A stretch of 64,000 nucleotides of DNA from Caballeronia choica (GTDB lineage Bacteria; Pseudomonadota; Gammaproteobacteria; Burkholderiales; Burkholderiaceae): contig NZ_FCON02000021.1 of the NCBI RefSeq assembly GCF_001544535.1, positions 25,549 to 89,548 on the forward strand, read 5' to 3'. The notes below the pieces were generated by a model. The model was not told where the DNA came from, did not search any database, and worked only from the letters and a program-made list of their open reading frames with translations. The position numbers and the translations under genes are program-made. Position 1 is the stretch's first letter, and every line of letters starts with the position of its first letter. Of the stretch, positions 28,285 to 38,044 are shown in pieces.

Positions 28285-28393
28285 AAACCCGAATGAGTCT
28301 TTTCGCGGCCACCCCACTACCATCGTTTCAACAGAGACAAGCGCAGCAACGCACTCGAACTCACTACCCGATCACTCACTCAGGGGCGCGCAC

Positions 28394-29698
28394 ATGTTCA
28401 GCTTCAAACAGACCATCGCGGCAACCGATCCGGAATTGCGACGGGCCATCCTCGCGGAATCGCTGCGTCAGCAGGATCACATCGAACTGATCGCTTCGGA
28501 AAACTACGCGTCGCCTGCCGTGATGGAGGCCCAGGGGTCGCTCCTGACCAACAAGTACGCGGAAGGCTATCCGGGCAAGCGCTACTACGGCGGCTGCGAG
28601 CATGTCGATGTGGCCGAGCAGCTCGCCATCGACCGGGCGAAGCAACTCTTTCACGCCGAGTACGCCAACGTGCAGCCCCATTCGGGGTCGCAGGCGAACC
28701 AGGCCGTCTACCTTTCGGTGCTCAAGCCCGGCGACACGATCCTCGGCATGTCGCTCGCGCACGGCGGACACCTCACGCACGGCGCGTCGGTGAACATGAG
28801 CGGCAAGCTCTTCAAGGCTATCGCCTATGGCCTCGATCCCGACACCGAGGAGATCGACTACGACGAAGTCGAGCGTCTCGCTCATGAACACAAGCCGCGC
28901 ATGATCGTGGCGGGTGCGTCGGCGTATGCGCTCGTGATCGACTGGAAGCGCTTCCGTGCGATCGCCGACCAGGTGGGCGCCTATCTCTTCGTGGACATGG
29001 CGCACTACGCGGGCCTCATCGCCGCCGGCCTTTATCCGAGCCCCGTCGGCATCGCGGACTTCGTGACGTCGACGACCCACAAGACCTTGCGCGGACCGCG
29101 CGGCGGCCTGATTCTCGCCTGCGCCGAACACGAGAAGGCCCTCAATTCCACGATCTTTCCCGGCATTCAGGGCGGCCCGCTGATGCACGTGATCGCGGCG
29201 AAGGCGGTCGCGTTCCGCGAAGCGATGAGCGACGAATTCAGGCAATACCAGCAACAGGTGCTGACCAATGCCCGCGTCATGGCGACGACGCTTCAGGAAC
29301 GCGGGCTGCGCATCGTGTCGGGCCGCACGGACTCGCACCTCTTCCTTCTGGATCTGCGCGCGAAAAACATCACGGGCAAGGACGCGGAGGCCGCCCTCGG
29401 CCGCGCCTCGATCACGGTCAACAAGAACGCGATTCCCAACGATCCTCAAAAGCCCTTCGTCACGAGCGGCGTGCGCATCGGCTCCCCCGCCATGACGACG
29501 CGCGGCTTTCGCGACCTCGAAGCGCAACAGCTCGGCAACCTGATCGCGGATGTGCTGGAAGCGCCCGCGAACGATCTCGTCATCCGCCGGGTCGCGGACG
29601 CCGTGAAGGCCCTGACGCGCCGCTTTCCGGTCTATGGCGATGCCCCCGATCACGACCTCGCGCGCCACGAAACCGGTTCGGGCCGCGCCGCGAGCTGA
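28394..29698 (+). CDS. glyA: Serine hydroxymethyltransferase
   Basis: This 434-residue PLP enzyme combines glycine with methylene-H4F to form serine, the entry reaction of the serine cycle. The PLP lysine is K230 in [13 protein letters not shown]. The N-terminal [11 protein letters not shown], the [12 protein letters not shown]-type motif (here [14 protein letters not shown]) and the [17 protein letters not shown] segment are intact. As the first gene of the serine-cycle operon it is probably a dedicated paralogue. The LysR-type operator lies just upstream. Confidence 0.95.
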   Translation: MFSFKQTIAATDPELRRAILAESLRQQDHIELIASENYASPAVMEAQGSLLTNKYAEGYPGKRYYGGCEHVDVAEQLAIDRAKQLFHAEYANVQPHSGSQANQAVYLSVLKPGDTILGMSLAHGGHLTHGASVNMSGKLFKAIAYGLDPDTEEIDYDEVERLAHEHKPRMIVAGASAYALVIDWKRFRAIADQVGAYLFVDMAHYAGLIAAGLYPSPVGIADFVTSTTHKTLRGPRGGLILACAEHEKALNSTIFPGIQGGPLMHVIAAKAVAFREAMSDEFRQYQQQVLTNARVMATTLQERGLRIVSGRTDSHLFLLDLRAKNITGKDAEAALGRASITVNKNAIPNDPQKPFVTSGVRIGSPAMTTRGFRDLEAQQLGNLIADVLEAPANDLVIRRVADAVKALTRRFPVYGDAPDHDLARHETGSGRAAS

Positions 29699-29757
29699 GT
29701 CCAGCGAATCCAGCGAATCCAGTCCGATCACCACACCACCACGTTGAGGAGCACACC

Positions 29758-31017
29758 ATGTCGAATCCCTCAGGCACGCGCATTCCGGGCCGCAACTTCC
29801 TGGCCGTGCCCGGTCCCACGAATATCCCCGATCAGGTGCTGCGCTCCATGGTCGTGTCGATGGAAGACCATCGTTCGAGCAGGTTCCCCGAACTCGCCAA
29901 TGGCGTGCTGAGCGATCTCAAGGTGCTCTACAAGACCACGACGGGCCAGCCGTTCATCTTCCCTTCATCGGGAACGGGTGCATGGGAAGCGGCGCTCACG
30001 AACACGCTTTCGCCGGGCGACAAGGTGGTCGTCGCGCGCTTCGGACAGTTCAGCCATCTGTGGGCCGACATGGCGCACCGCCTCGGCTTCGAAGTGGAGA
30101 TCGTCGATGTCGAATGGGGTGAAGGCGTGCCTGTCGAGCGGATCGAAGAAATCCTTCGCGCCGACAAGCAGCACACGATCAAGGGCATCCTCGCATGCCA
30201 CAACGAGACGGCGACGGGCGTCACGAGCGATATCGGCGCATTGCGCGCCGCGATGGACAGCGCGCGCCACCCGGCGCTCCTCTTCGTCGACGGCGTGAGT
30301 TCGATCGGCTGCATCGACTTTCGCATGGACGACTGGCGCGTGGACCTCGCCGTCACCGGCTCGCAGAAGGGCCTGATGCTGCCCGCGGGCCTCGGCATCC
30401 TGTGCGTGAGCCAGAAGGCACTGAAGGCGAGCGAGACGGCCACCTCGCGCCGTTGCTACTTCGATCTCGCCGACATGATCAAGGCGAACGCGACCGGCTA
30501 CTTTCCGTACACGCCTGCGTTGCCGCTCCTCTACGGCCTGCGCACCGCGCTCGACCTGCTCTTCGAAGAAGGGCTCGACAACGTGTTCGCGCGCCACTAC
30601 TACCTCGCCCAGGGCGTGCGCGCCGCGATCACCGAAGGCTGGGACCTCGACGTCTGCGCAAAGGCGCCGAAATGGCATTCCGACACGGTGAGCGCGATTG
30701 TCGTTCCCGAGAAATTCAACGCGGCCCACGTGATCGACCGTGCGTACCGGCGCTACAACCTGGCGCTCGGCGCCGGGCTCTCGAAAGTGGCGGGCAAGGT
30801 GTTTCGCATCGGCCACCTCGGCGACCTCAACGAACTGATGCTGATGGGCGCGATCGCGGGTGCGGAGATGGCGATGCTCGACGTCGGAATCGACGTGCGG
30901 CCGGGCAGCGGCGTGGGCGCGGCCGCTCAATACTGGCGCACCCACGAGCGCACGCAGAAGAAGCCCGCGCAGCGTCAGGAGAAGCGGGACGAAACGCGCG
31001 CCGCGGCCGTGGCCTGA
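29758..31017 (+). CDS. sgaA: Serine--glyoxylate aminotransferase
   Basis: This 419-residue class V aminotransferase converts serine and glyoxylate to hydroxypyruvate and glycine. The N-terminal GRNFLAVPGPTNIPDQVLRSM, the VDGVSSIGCIDFRMDDW segment and the PLP lysine K204 in GSQKGLMLPAG fit the methylotroph SgaA family. A GAGGAG ribosome site precedes the ATG. Gene order glyA-sgaA-hprA places it second in the operon. Confidence 0.95.
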   Translation: MSNPSGTRIPGRNFLAVPGPTNIPDQVLRSMVVSMEDHRSSRFPELANGVLSDLKVLYKTTTGQPFIFPSSGTGAWEAALTNTLSPGDKVVVARFGQFSHLWADMAHRLGFEVEIVDVEWGEGVPVERIEEILRADKQHTIKGILACHNETATGVTSDIGALRAAMDSARHPALLFVDGVSSIGCIDFRMDDWRVDLAVTGSQKGLMLPAGLGILCVSQKALKASETATSRRCYFDLADMIKANATGYFPYTPALPLLYGLRTALDLLFEEGLDNVFARHYYLAQGVRAAITEGWDLDVCAKAPKWHSDTVSAIVVPEKFNAAHVIDRAYRRYNLALGAGLSKVAGKVFRIGHLGDLNELMLMGAIAGAEMAMLDVGIDVRPGSGVGAAAQYWRTHERTQKKPAQRQEKRDETRAAAVA

Positions 31018-31055
31018 CCGAACCGAACCGACCCACCACCCAGGACGCCGACAGC

Positions 31056-32015
31056 ATGCGACAAGACATCGTATTTCTCGACCGTTCCACCTTGAAAGCC
31101 GATGTGCGGCGTCCTTCGTTCGAGCATCGCTGGGAAGAGTACGACGTGAGCGCCCCTCGCGACGTGGCGCACCGGCTCGAAGGCGCGACCATCGCGATCA
31201 CCAACAAGGTGCCGCTGCGTGCCGACACGCTCGCGAGGCTGCCCCGTCTCAAGCTGATCGCGGTGGCCGCCACCGGCTACGACGTGATCGACACCGCGTA
31301 TTGCAGGGACCACGGCATCGCGGTCGCGAACATCCGCAACTATGCGACCCATACCGTGCCCGAGCATGCATTCGCGTTGATTCTCGCGCTGCGCCGCAAC
31401 CTGAGCGCGTATCGCGAAGACGTGCGGCGGGGCCGCTGGCAGGCGAGCGACCAGTTCTGCTTCTTCGATCATCCGATTCGCGACCTGCATGGCGGGACCC
31501 TCGGCATCGTCGGGGAAGGGTCGCTCGGGCGCGGCACGGCGGCCATTGCGCGCGGCTTCGGCATGCGCGTGCTGTTTGCCGAGCACGGCTCGTCGAGGAA
31601 GGAACTGCTGGATGGCACCGCCTACGCGCCTTTCGATCAGGTGCTTCGCGAATCGGACGTCATCTCGCTGCATACGCCGCTCAAGCCCGCGACGCGCAAC
31701 ATGATCGCGCTCGACCAGTTCCGCATGATGAAGCGCACTGCTCTGCTGATCAACACGGCGCGCGGCGGGCTCGTCTGCGAGGACTCGCTCGTCACCGCGC
31801 TCAAGGAAGGGCTGATCGCGGGCGCGGGCTTCGACGTGCTGACGACCGAACCGCCGAGGGACGGCAATCCGCTGCTCGATCCCGACCTGCCGAACTTGAT
31901 CCTGACGCCGCATGTCGCGTGGGCCTCGCTTGACGCCATGCAGTTCCTCGCGGACCAGCTGATCGACAACATCGAGGCGTTCGTGCGCGGCAAGCCGCAG
32001 CATCTCGTCACCTGA
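31056..32015 (+). CDS. hprA: Hydroxypyruvate reductase (NAD(P)H, D-2-hydroxyacid dehydrogenase family)
   Basis: This 319-residue enzyme reduces hydroxypyruvate to glycerate. The NAD-binding loop is [11 protein letters not shown], where the usual second glycine of GxGxxG is E-G-S-L-G. The catalytic arginine lies in NTARGGLV, the glutamate in TTEPP and the histidine in [10 protein letters not shown] 31056 begins the homology, although the frame is open 860 bases upstream inside sgaA. The next serine-cycle step, glycerate kinase, is not seen in the window. Confidence 0.93.
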   Translation: MRQDIVFLDRSTLKADVRRPSFEHRWEEYDVSAPRDVAHRLEGATIAITNKVPLRADTLARLPRLKLIAVAATGYDVIDTAYCRDHGIAVANIRNYATHTVPEHAFALILALRRNLSAYREDVRRGRWQASDQFCFFDHPIRDLHGGTLGIVGEGSLGRGTAAIARGFGMRVLFAEHGSSRKELLDGTAYAPFDQVLRESDVISLHTPLKPATRNMIALDQFRMMKRTALLINTARGGLVCEDSLVTALKEGLIAGAGFDVLTTEPPRDGNPLLDPDLPNLILTPHVAWASLDAMQFLADQLIDNIEAFVRGKPQHLVT

Positions 32016-32080
32016 GCCGACTAAAGCAGCCAGTCCGTCACACACATTCCAGTAACCCCGCATTCATCCAGGGAACCAAC

Positions 32081-33259
32081 ATGGACATCCACGAATATCA
32101 GGCGAAGGAACTGCTGTCCGGGTTCGGCGTGCCAATCCAGCGCGGCGCGGTGGCCTACACGCCCGACCAGGCCGTCTACTGCGCCACCGAACTCGGCGGC
32201 TGGCACTGGGCCGTGAAGGCACAGATTCACTCCGGTGCGCGCGGCAAGGCAGGCGGCATCAAACTGTGCGAGACCTATCACGACGTGCACGAAGCCGCGA
32301 CGGGCCTCTTCGGCAAGCATCTCGTCACGAAGCAGACGGGTCCGGAAGGAAAGGTCGTCGAGCGAGTCTATGTGGAAGTCGCCGAATCGTTCGAGCGCGA
32401 GCTGTATCTCGGCATCGTGCTGGACCGCAAGGCCGAGCGTGTCCGCGTGATCGCCACGGCGCAAGGCGGGATGGACATCGAGGAAATCGTCCATACGTCG
32501 CCGGACGCCGTGCTGCAAACCGTCGTCGAGCCGGCTGTCGGGCTGCAGCAGTTCCAGGCGCGCGAACTCGCGTTCGGGCTGGGCCTGAACAGCAAGCAGG
32601 TGAGCCGCGCGGTTGCCGCGATCATGGGCGCCTACCGAGCGTTTCGCGATCTCGACGCGACCATGGTGGAGATCAACCCGCTCGTCGTGACGAAGGACGA
32701 TCGCGTGATCGCGCTCGACGCCAAGGTCTCCTTCGACGACAACGGTCTGTTCCGGCATCCGCATGTCTCCGAGATGCGCGATGCCGCCCAGGAAGATCCG
32801 CGCGAGGCCGAGGCCGCGCAGTTCGGCCTGAACTACGTCGGCCTGGAAGGCGACATCGGCTGCATCATCAACGGCGCGGGCCTCGCGATGGCCACGATGG
32901 ACACCATCAAGTACGCGGGCGGCGAACCCGCGAACTTCCTCGACGTCGGCGGTGGCGCATCGCCCGAGCGCGTGGCCGCTGCGTTTCGCCTCGTGCTGTC
33001 GGACCCGAACGTATCCGCGATCCTGGTCAACATCTTCGCGGGCATCAATCGCTGCGACTGGGTGGCCGAAGGCGTCGTGCAGGCCGCGAAGAACCTGCGC
33101 GTGCCGCTCGTCGTCCGCCTTGCGGGCACCAACGTCGAACAGGGGCGCAGGATCGTGAGCGAAAGCGGGTTGCCGATCATCGCCGCCGACACGCTGCTCG
33201 ACGCGGCGCAAAAGGCGGTCGAAGCCTCCAAGGCGCATCGCGCCGGCAAGAGCAAATAG
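32081..33259 (+). CDS. mtkA: Malate--CoA ligase (malate thiokinase) beta subunit
   Basis: This 392-residue ATP-grasp subunit is homologous to SucC (start [11 protein letters not shown]; nucleotide site near [46 protein letters not shown]). The link to mtkB, ppc and malyl-CoA lyase identifies it as malate thiokinase, which makes malyl-CoA in the serine cycle, rather than succinyl-CoA synthetase. It lies 11 bases upstream of mtkB. Confidence 0.92.
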   Translation: MDIHEYQAKELLSGFGVPIQRGAVAYTPDQAVYCATELGGWHWAVKAQIHSGARGKAGGIKLCETYHDVHEAATGLFGKHLVTKQTGPEGKVVERVYVEVAESFERELYLGIVLDRKAERVRVIATAQGGMDIEEIVHTSPDAVLQTVVEPAVGLQQFQARELAFGLGLNSKQVSRAVAAIMGAYRAFRDLDATMVEINPLVVTKDDRVIALDAKVSFDDNGLFRHPHVSEMRDAAQEDPREAEAAQFGLNYVGLEGDIGCIINGAGLAMATMDTIKYAGGEPANFLDVGGGASPERVAAAFRLVLSDPNVSAILVNIFAGINRCDWVAEGVVQAAKNLRVPLVVRLAGTNVEQGRRIVSESGLPIIAADTLLDAAQKAVEASKAHRAGKSK

Positions 33260-33270
33260 GGAGAAGGAAC

Positions 33271-34176
33271 ATGAGCATTCTCATCGACGAAACGACGCGC
33301 GTGATCGTGCAGGGCTTCACCGGCGACAAGGCCTCCTTTCATGCGAAGGAGATGATCGCCTACGGCACCAACGTGGTGGGCGGCGTCACGCCTGGCAAGG
33401 GCGGACAGCGCCATCTCGACCTGCCGGTCTTCAACACCGTGAAGGAAGCGGTGCGCGCGACGGGCGCCACAGCGAGCCTCGTGTTCGTGCCGCCGCCCTA
33501 CTGCGGCGACTCGATCATGGAAGCCGCCGACGCCGGTCTCGAACTCGTCTGCGCGATCACCGACGGCATTCCGGCGCAGGACATGATGCGCGTGAAGCGC
33601 TATCTGCTGCGCTATCCGAAGGAACAGCGCACGACGCTCGTCGGGCCGAATTGCGCGGGCATCATCAGCGCGGGCCGCGCGATGCTCGGCATCATGCCGG
33701 GACACATCTACCGGCGCGGCTCGGTCGGCATCGTGTCGCGGTCCGGCACGCTCGGCTATGAAGCCGCGGCGCAACTCGATGCACTGGGTCTCGGCGTGAC
33801 GACCAGCGTGGGCATCGGGGGCGACCCCATCAACGGCAGTTCGTTCCTCGATCACCTGCGCCGCTTCGAGCAGGACCCGGAGACGGAGGTCGTGATCATG
33901 ATCGGCGAGATCGGCGGGCCGCAGGAAGCCGAGGCCGCGCGCTGGGTCAGGGATCATATGACAAAGCCGGTGGTCGGCTACGTGGCGGGGCTTACCGCTC
34001 CGAAAGGCCGGCGCATGGGACACGCGGGCGCGATCATCTCGGCGACAGGCGACAGCGCCGCCGAGAAGGCCGAGATCATGAAGTCCTACGGACTGTTCGT
34101 CGCGCCGAGCGCGTCCGAACTCGGGTCGACGGTGGCTGCGGCGCTTGCTCAAAATGTCACGCGCCGCGTCGCTTGA
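33271..34176 (+). CDS. mtkB: Malate--CoA ligase (malate thiokinase) alpha subunit
   Basis: This 301-residue SucD-like subunit binds CoA and carries the phosphohistidine, H251 in MGHAGAII. The CoA loop GFTGDKASFHAKEM and the GPNCAGIISAG segment are present. ATG 33271 has GGAGAAGGA upstream; the longer open frame reaching back into mtkA is a shadow. The 3' end overlaps ppc by 23 bases. Confidence 0.93.
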   Translation: MSILIDETTRVIVQGFTGDKASFHAKEMIAYGTNVVGGVTPGKGGQRHLDLPVFNTVKEAVRATGATASLVFVPPPYCGDSIMEAADAGLELVCAITDGIPAQDMMRVKRYLLRYPKEQRTTLVGPNCAGIISAGRAMLGIMPGHIYRRGSVGIVSRSGTLGYEAAAQLDALGLGVTTSVGIGGDPINGSSFLDHLRRFEQDPETEVVIMIGEIGGPQEAEAARWVRDHMTKPVVGYVAGLTAPKGRRMGHAGAIISATGDSAAEKAEIMKSYGLFVAPSASELGSTVAAALAQNVTRRVA

Positions 34177-37027
34177 GCGCGAAGGCGGCGCCGCTGCCGC
34201 CCTCGCCCCTACGCTCACGCACCCGACGCATCGGCAGCCTTCCGGGGAAGCGGAGGTGGCGCGCCTTGCCACCGCCTCGGCCGCGCTGCCGAAGCTCGCT
34301 TCGAAGGCCTATGAACCGGGCGTCGTCGATTTGCTGTTCGGCCTGCTCTGCGACGTGGCCCGGCGGCGCCAGCCCGAAGTCGAACTCGCGCTGCGCGGCC
34401 AGTCGCTGCCTGAAACCGTGCCGCGCGCCGTGTGGCGCCGAAGCCTGCAGGCGCAGGGCATCTGGTTTCAACTGCTGAGCATCGCGGAGCAGAGCACGGC
34501 AATGCGTCGTCGCCGCGAGATCGAGATCGAAAGCGGTTACGACCACTTGCCCGCGTCGTTCGCGCGCGTCGTTGCCGAAGCGGCGGCGGCGGGCGTGCCC
34601 GCCGAAGAGGTGCGCTCGGTGCTGCAGAACCTGAAGGTGCGCCCCGTCATCACCGCGCATCCGACAGAAGCCAAGCGCGTGACCGTGCTGGAGATTCATC
34701 GGCGCATCTATCGGAAGCTCATGGATCTGGAGTCGCCCCGGTGGACGCCGCGCGAGAGGCGCGCGCTCGTCGGCGCGCTCGGCAATGAAATCGAGCTGCT
34801 CTGGATGAGTGGCGAGTTGCGCCGTGAGAAGCCGACGGTGGCGCAGGAAGTGGCCTGGGGCCTGCACTTTTTCAGCGAAACGCTGTTCGAGGCCGTGCCG
34901 CTGCTGCTCGAAAAGCTCGAAGACGCGCTCCATCACTACTACCCCGGCGAACGCTTCGAAACGCCGCGCTTCTTTCAGTTCGGTTCGTGGATAGGCGGCG
35001 ACCGGGACGGCAATCCGTTCGTCAACAACGAAGTCACACGCGCGACGCTGCATGAAAACCGGCTTGCGTGCCTGAAGCGGTATCGGCAGCGCCTCGTCGA
35101 ACTGACGCAGACGCTCAGCATCACCGCCGAAGCGCTGCCGATGTCCGAGTCGTTCAACCAGCAGCTTTCGCGCGCCCTCCTGCAAAGCGGCGACGGTGAG
35201 GCGATTGCCGCGCGCAATCCTGGCGAGCTTGCGCGCCAGTATCTGACGTGCATCCTGCGGCGGGTCGATGCCACGCTGGGGTCTGCGCAACGCCGCGGCG
35301 CCGGTGCGCGGATCGAAGGCGGCTATGCGACGGCGGACGAACTGGCGGCCGATCTGCGCGTGATCGAGCAAGCCTTCCTCGCCACCGACAGCATCGCGCT
35401 GGCCCGCACCTACGTGCGGCCGCTGCGGCATGAAGTGGAGACGTTCCGCTTCTCGACCGTGCAGCTTGACCTGAGAGAAAACTCGACGGTGATCGAGAAG
35501 ACGCTCGTGGCGCTCTGGCGCTCGCGCGCTCAAGACGGCGCGGAACTGCCCGCGCCGCAGTCGCCGCAGTGGAAGGCGTGGCTGCTTGCGGAACTCGCGC
35601 GTCCGCTCGACGCCGAAACGAGCGACGCAAGCCGCGCCGCCTTGCTCGACACGTTGCCGCCGCTAGAAGCCGAGACGCTGCAGATCTTCGGGACGGTTCG
35701 GGAGATGCGCCGCGTGGTGGATCGCAATGCGTTCGGCGCTTTCATCCTCAGCATGACGCATCACGCGACCGACATCCTGGGTGTCTATCTGCTCGCGAAG
35801 GAAGCCGGCTTGTTCTCCGATGCGGCCGGGGTCGAAAGCTGCACGCTGCCTGTCGTGCCGCTTCTGGAAACCATCGACGACCTGCGCCGCGCTCCCGAGA
35901 TCCTGCGCGAACTGCTTGCCGTGCCGATGGTCCGGCGCAGCATTCGCGCACAGGGCGGCGTGCTCGAAATCATGATCGGCTATTCGGACTCGAACAAGGA
36001 CGGCGGCTTCTTCGCGAGCAACTGGGAATTGTCGAAGGCGCAGACAAAGATCACGCGGCTCGGCAAGGAACTGGGCGTGCCGATGGCATTCTTCCACGGG
36101 CGCGGCGGGTCGGTGAGCCGTGGCGGCCTGCCCGCCGGACGCGCGATCGCGGCGCTGCCCGCGAATTCGGTGAACGCGCGCTTTCGCGTCACCGAGCAGG
36201 GCGAAGTGGTCTCGTTCAAGTACGCGAATCGCGGAACCGCGCAGTATCACGTCGAGTTGCTCGCATCGAGCGTGCTCGAACACACCTTCAAGTCGGAGCG
36301 TGAAGAAGCGCTCGTGCCAAAAGGCGAGTTCGACGAAGCGATGGAAGCGCTGTCCGGCGCATCGCGCGCGGCGTATGCGAAGTTCATCGAGCAGCCCGAT
36401 CTGATCGCGTACTTTCAGGCAGCAAGCCCGCTCGAAGAACTCTCGGCGCTCAACATGGGTTCGCGTCCGGCGCGGCGGTTCGGCGCGCGCACCATGCAGG
36501 ACCTGCGCGCGATTCCGTGGGTGTTCGCGTGGGCGCAGAACCGGCATGCGCTGACGGGCTGGTATGGCGTCGGCAGTGCGATAGCCGCGTTTCTCGCGGT
36601 GCGCAAGGAACGCGGCCTCGAACTGCTCAGGCGCATGTACGAGGAGTCGCGCCTGTTCCGCCTGATCATCGACGAGGTGGAAAAGACGCTCGCCCAGGTC
36701 GATCTCGACATCGCACGCGGCTATGCGGAACTCGTCGCCGACCGGCAGTTGCGCGAGACCGTTTTCGGCCAGATCGAGCACGAACTGCGCCTCACCACGC
36801 AGATGGTCCTGCGCGTGAGCGGCGGCGGCGAGATCGCGGAGCGCTTTCCACAGTTTCGCGAGCGGCTCGCGCGCAGGCTGCCGGCCATCAACCAGGTCGG
36901 CCGCCAGCAGATCGAACTGCTGCGGCTCTATCGGCAGGCCGCGACGGATGGCGAGCGGCGCGGCTACCTGGTGCCGCTCCTGCTCTCGATCAACTGCATC
37001 GCTTCAGGCTTCGGCGCTACCGGCTGA
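34154..37027 (+). CDS. ppc: Phosphoenolpyruvate carboxylase, serine-cycle type
   Basis: This 957-residue enzyme carboxylates PEP to oxaloacetate, the CO2-fixing step of the serine cycle. Catalytic motifs are intact: H169 in TAHPTEAKR, GGDRDGNPFV, IGYSDSNKDGG and FHGRGGSVSRGG. The C-terminus ends GFGATG instead of the usual NTG ending; the missing asparagine corresponds to Asn881 of the E. coli enzyme, which binds the inhibitor aspartate. This suggests weak feedback inhibition by aspartate or malate, useful in a cycle with high malate flux. ATG 34154 is preferred over a TTG at 34145. It overlaps mtkB. Confidence 0.95.
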   Translation: MSRAASLEREGGAAAALAPTLTHPTHRQPSGEAEVARLATASAALPKLASKAYEPGVVDLLFGLLCDVARRRQPEVELALRGQSLPETVPRAVWRRSLQAQGIWFQLLSIAEQSTAMRRRREIEIESGYDHLPASFARVVAEAAAAGVPAEEVRSVLQNLKVRPVITAHPTEAKRVTVLEIHRRIYRKLMDLESPRWTPRERRALVGALGNEIELLWMSGELRREKPTVAQEVAWGLHFFSETLFEAVPLLLEKLEDALHHYYPGERFETPRFFQFGSWIGGDRDGNPFVNNEVTRATLHENRLACLKRYRQRLVELTQTLSITAEALPMSESFNQQLSRALLQSGDGEAIAARNPGELARQYLTCILRRVDATLGSAQRRGAGARIEGGYATADELAADLRVIEQAFLATDSIALARTYVRPLRHEVETFRFSTVQLDLRENSTVIEKTLVALWRSRAQDGAELPAPQSPQWKAWLLAELARPLDAETSDASRAALLDTLPPLEAETLQIFGTVREMRRVVDRNAFGAFILSMTHHATDILGVYLLAKEAGLFSDAAGVESCTLPVVPLLETIDDLRRAPEILRELLAVPMVRRSIRAQGGVLEIMIGYSDSNKDGGFFASNWELSKAQTKITRLGKELGVPMAFFHGRGGSVSRGGLPAGRAIAALPANSVNARFRVTEQGEVVSFKYANRGTAQYHVELLASSVLEHTFKSEREEALVPKGEFDEAMEALSGASRAAYAKFIEQPDLIAYFQAASPLEELSALNMGSRPARRFGARTMQDLRAIPWVFAWAQNRHALTGWYGVGSAIAAFLAVRKERGLELLRRMYEESRLFRLIIDEVEKTLAQVDLDIARGYAELVADRQLRETVFGQIEHELRLTTQMVLRVSGGGEIAERFPQFRERLARRLPAINQVGRQQIELLRLYRQAATDGERRGYLVPLLLSINCIASGFGATG

Positions 37028-37062
37028 GTCACCCTTTCGGAATACACCACAGGAGGTCAAGC

Positions 37063-38043
37063 ATGAGCTTTACCGTAATCGAGCAGGCCACGCCACGCCT
37101 GCACCGTTCGGAGCTTGCGGTTCCCGGCTCCAATCCGGCGATGTTCGAGAAGGCCGCGAAATCGGCTGCCGACATCATCTTTCTCGACTGCGAGGATGCC
37201 GTCGCGCCCGACGACAAGGAACAGGCGCGCAAGAATATCGTCGAGGGCCTGAACGACATCGACTGGGGCGGCAAGACGATGATGGTCCGCATCAACGGAC
37301 TCGACACGCACTACATGTATCGCGACGTGGTCGATATCGTGGAAGCCTGCCCGCGACTCGACATGATCCTGATTCCGAAGGTAGGCGTCGCCGCGGATGT
37401 CTACGCACTCGACATGCTCGTGACGCAGATCGAAACCGCGAAGCGCCGCACGCGCCGCATCGGCTTCGAAGTGCTCATCGAGACGGCGCTCGGCATGGCC
37501 AACGTCGAAGCGATCGCGCAAGCGAGCAAGCGGCTCGAAGCGATGTCGTTCGGCGTCGCCGACTATGCGGCCTCGACCCGCGCTCGCACGACGGTGATCG
37601 GCGGCGTCAATCGCGATTCCGGCGTGCTCACCGACAAGGACGAGCGCGGCGAGCGCGACTACTTCTGGACCGATCAGTGGCATGCGGCTCAAACGCGCAT
37701 GATGGTGGCGTGCCGCGCCTACGGGCTGCGTCCCATCGACGGCCCGTTCGGCGACTTCAGCGACCCGGACGGCTACGACGCTGCGGCGAAGCGCGCGGCG
37801 GTGCTCGGCTACGAGGGCAAGTGGGCGATTCATCCGTCGCAGATCGAGCTGGCGAACAAGGTGTTCACGCCGTCGGACGCGGAAGTCACGAAGGCGCGCC
37901 GCATCATGGAAGCAATGGCGCAGGCGGCGCGGGACGGCAAGGGCGCCGTGTCGCTCGATGGCCGCCTGATCGATGCGGCAAGCATCCGCATGGCCGAGGC
38001 GTTACTGGCGACGGCGAGCGCGATTGCAGGATCGAAGCGGTAG
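37063..38043 (+). CDS. mclA: Malyl-CoA lyase
   Basis: This 326-residue CitE-like lyase cleaves malyl-CoA to acetyl-CoA and glyoxylate, closing the reaction set from malate. The N-terminal RSELAVPGSNPAMFEKAAKS, the metal-site FLDCEDAV and the downstream GFEVLIETALGMANVE segment fit the family. An AGGAGG ribosome site precedes ATG 37063. It is the last gene of the glyA-sgaA-hprA-mtkA-mtkB-ppc-mclA run, the same order as in Methylobacterium extorquens apart from the absence of mtdA-fch. Confidence 0.94.
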   Translation: MSFTVIEQATPRLHRSELAVPGSNPAMFEKAAKSAADIIFLDCEDAVAPDDKEQARKNIVEGLNDIDWGGKTMMVRINGLDTHYMYRDVVDIVEACPRLDMILIPKVGVAADVYALDMLVTQIETAKRRTRRIGFEVLIETALGMANVEAIAQASKRLEAMSFGVADYAASTRARTTVIGGVNRDSGVLTDKDERGERDYFWTDQWHAAQTRMMVACRAYGLRPIDGPFGDFSDPDGYDAAAKRAAVLGYEGKWAIHPSQIELANKVFTPSDAEVTKARRIMEAMAQAARDGKGAVSLDGRLIDAASIRMAEALLATASAIAGSKR

Positions 38044-38044
38044 T

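Noticed and set aside
28137-28393. Glycine riboswitch upstream of glyA
   Set aside because: I could not trace the tandem aptamer features in this 257-base gap. The inverted repeats fit LysR binding better.
32081-34176. Succinyl-CoA synthetase (sucCD)
   Set aside because: The family is the same, but direct linkage to ppc, malyl-CoA lyase, sgaA and hprA identifies malate thiokinase. A separate sucCD would be expected elsewhere.
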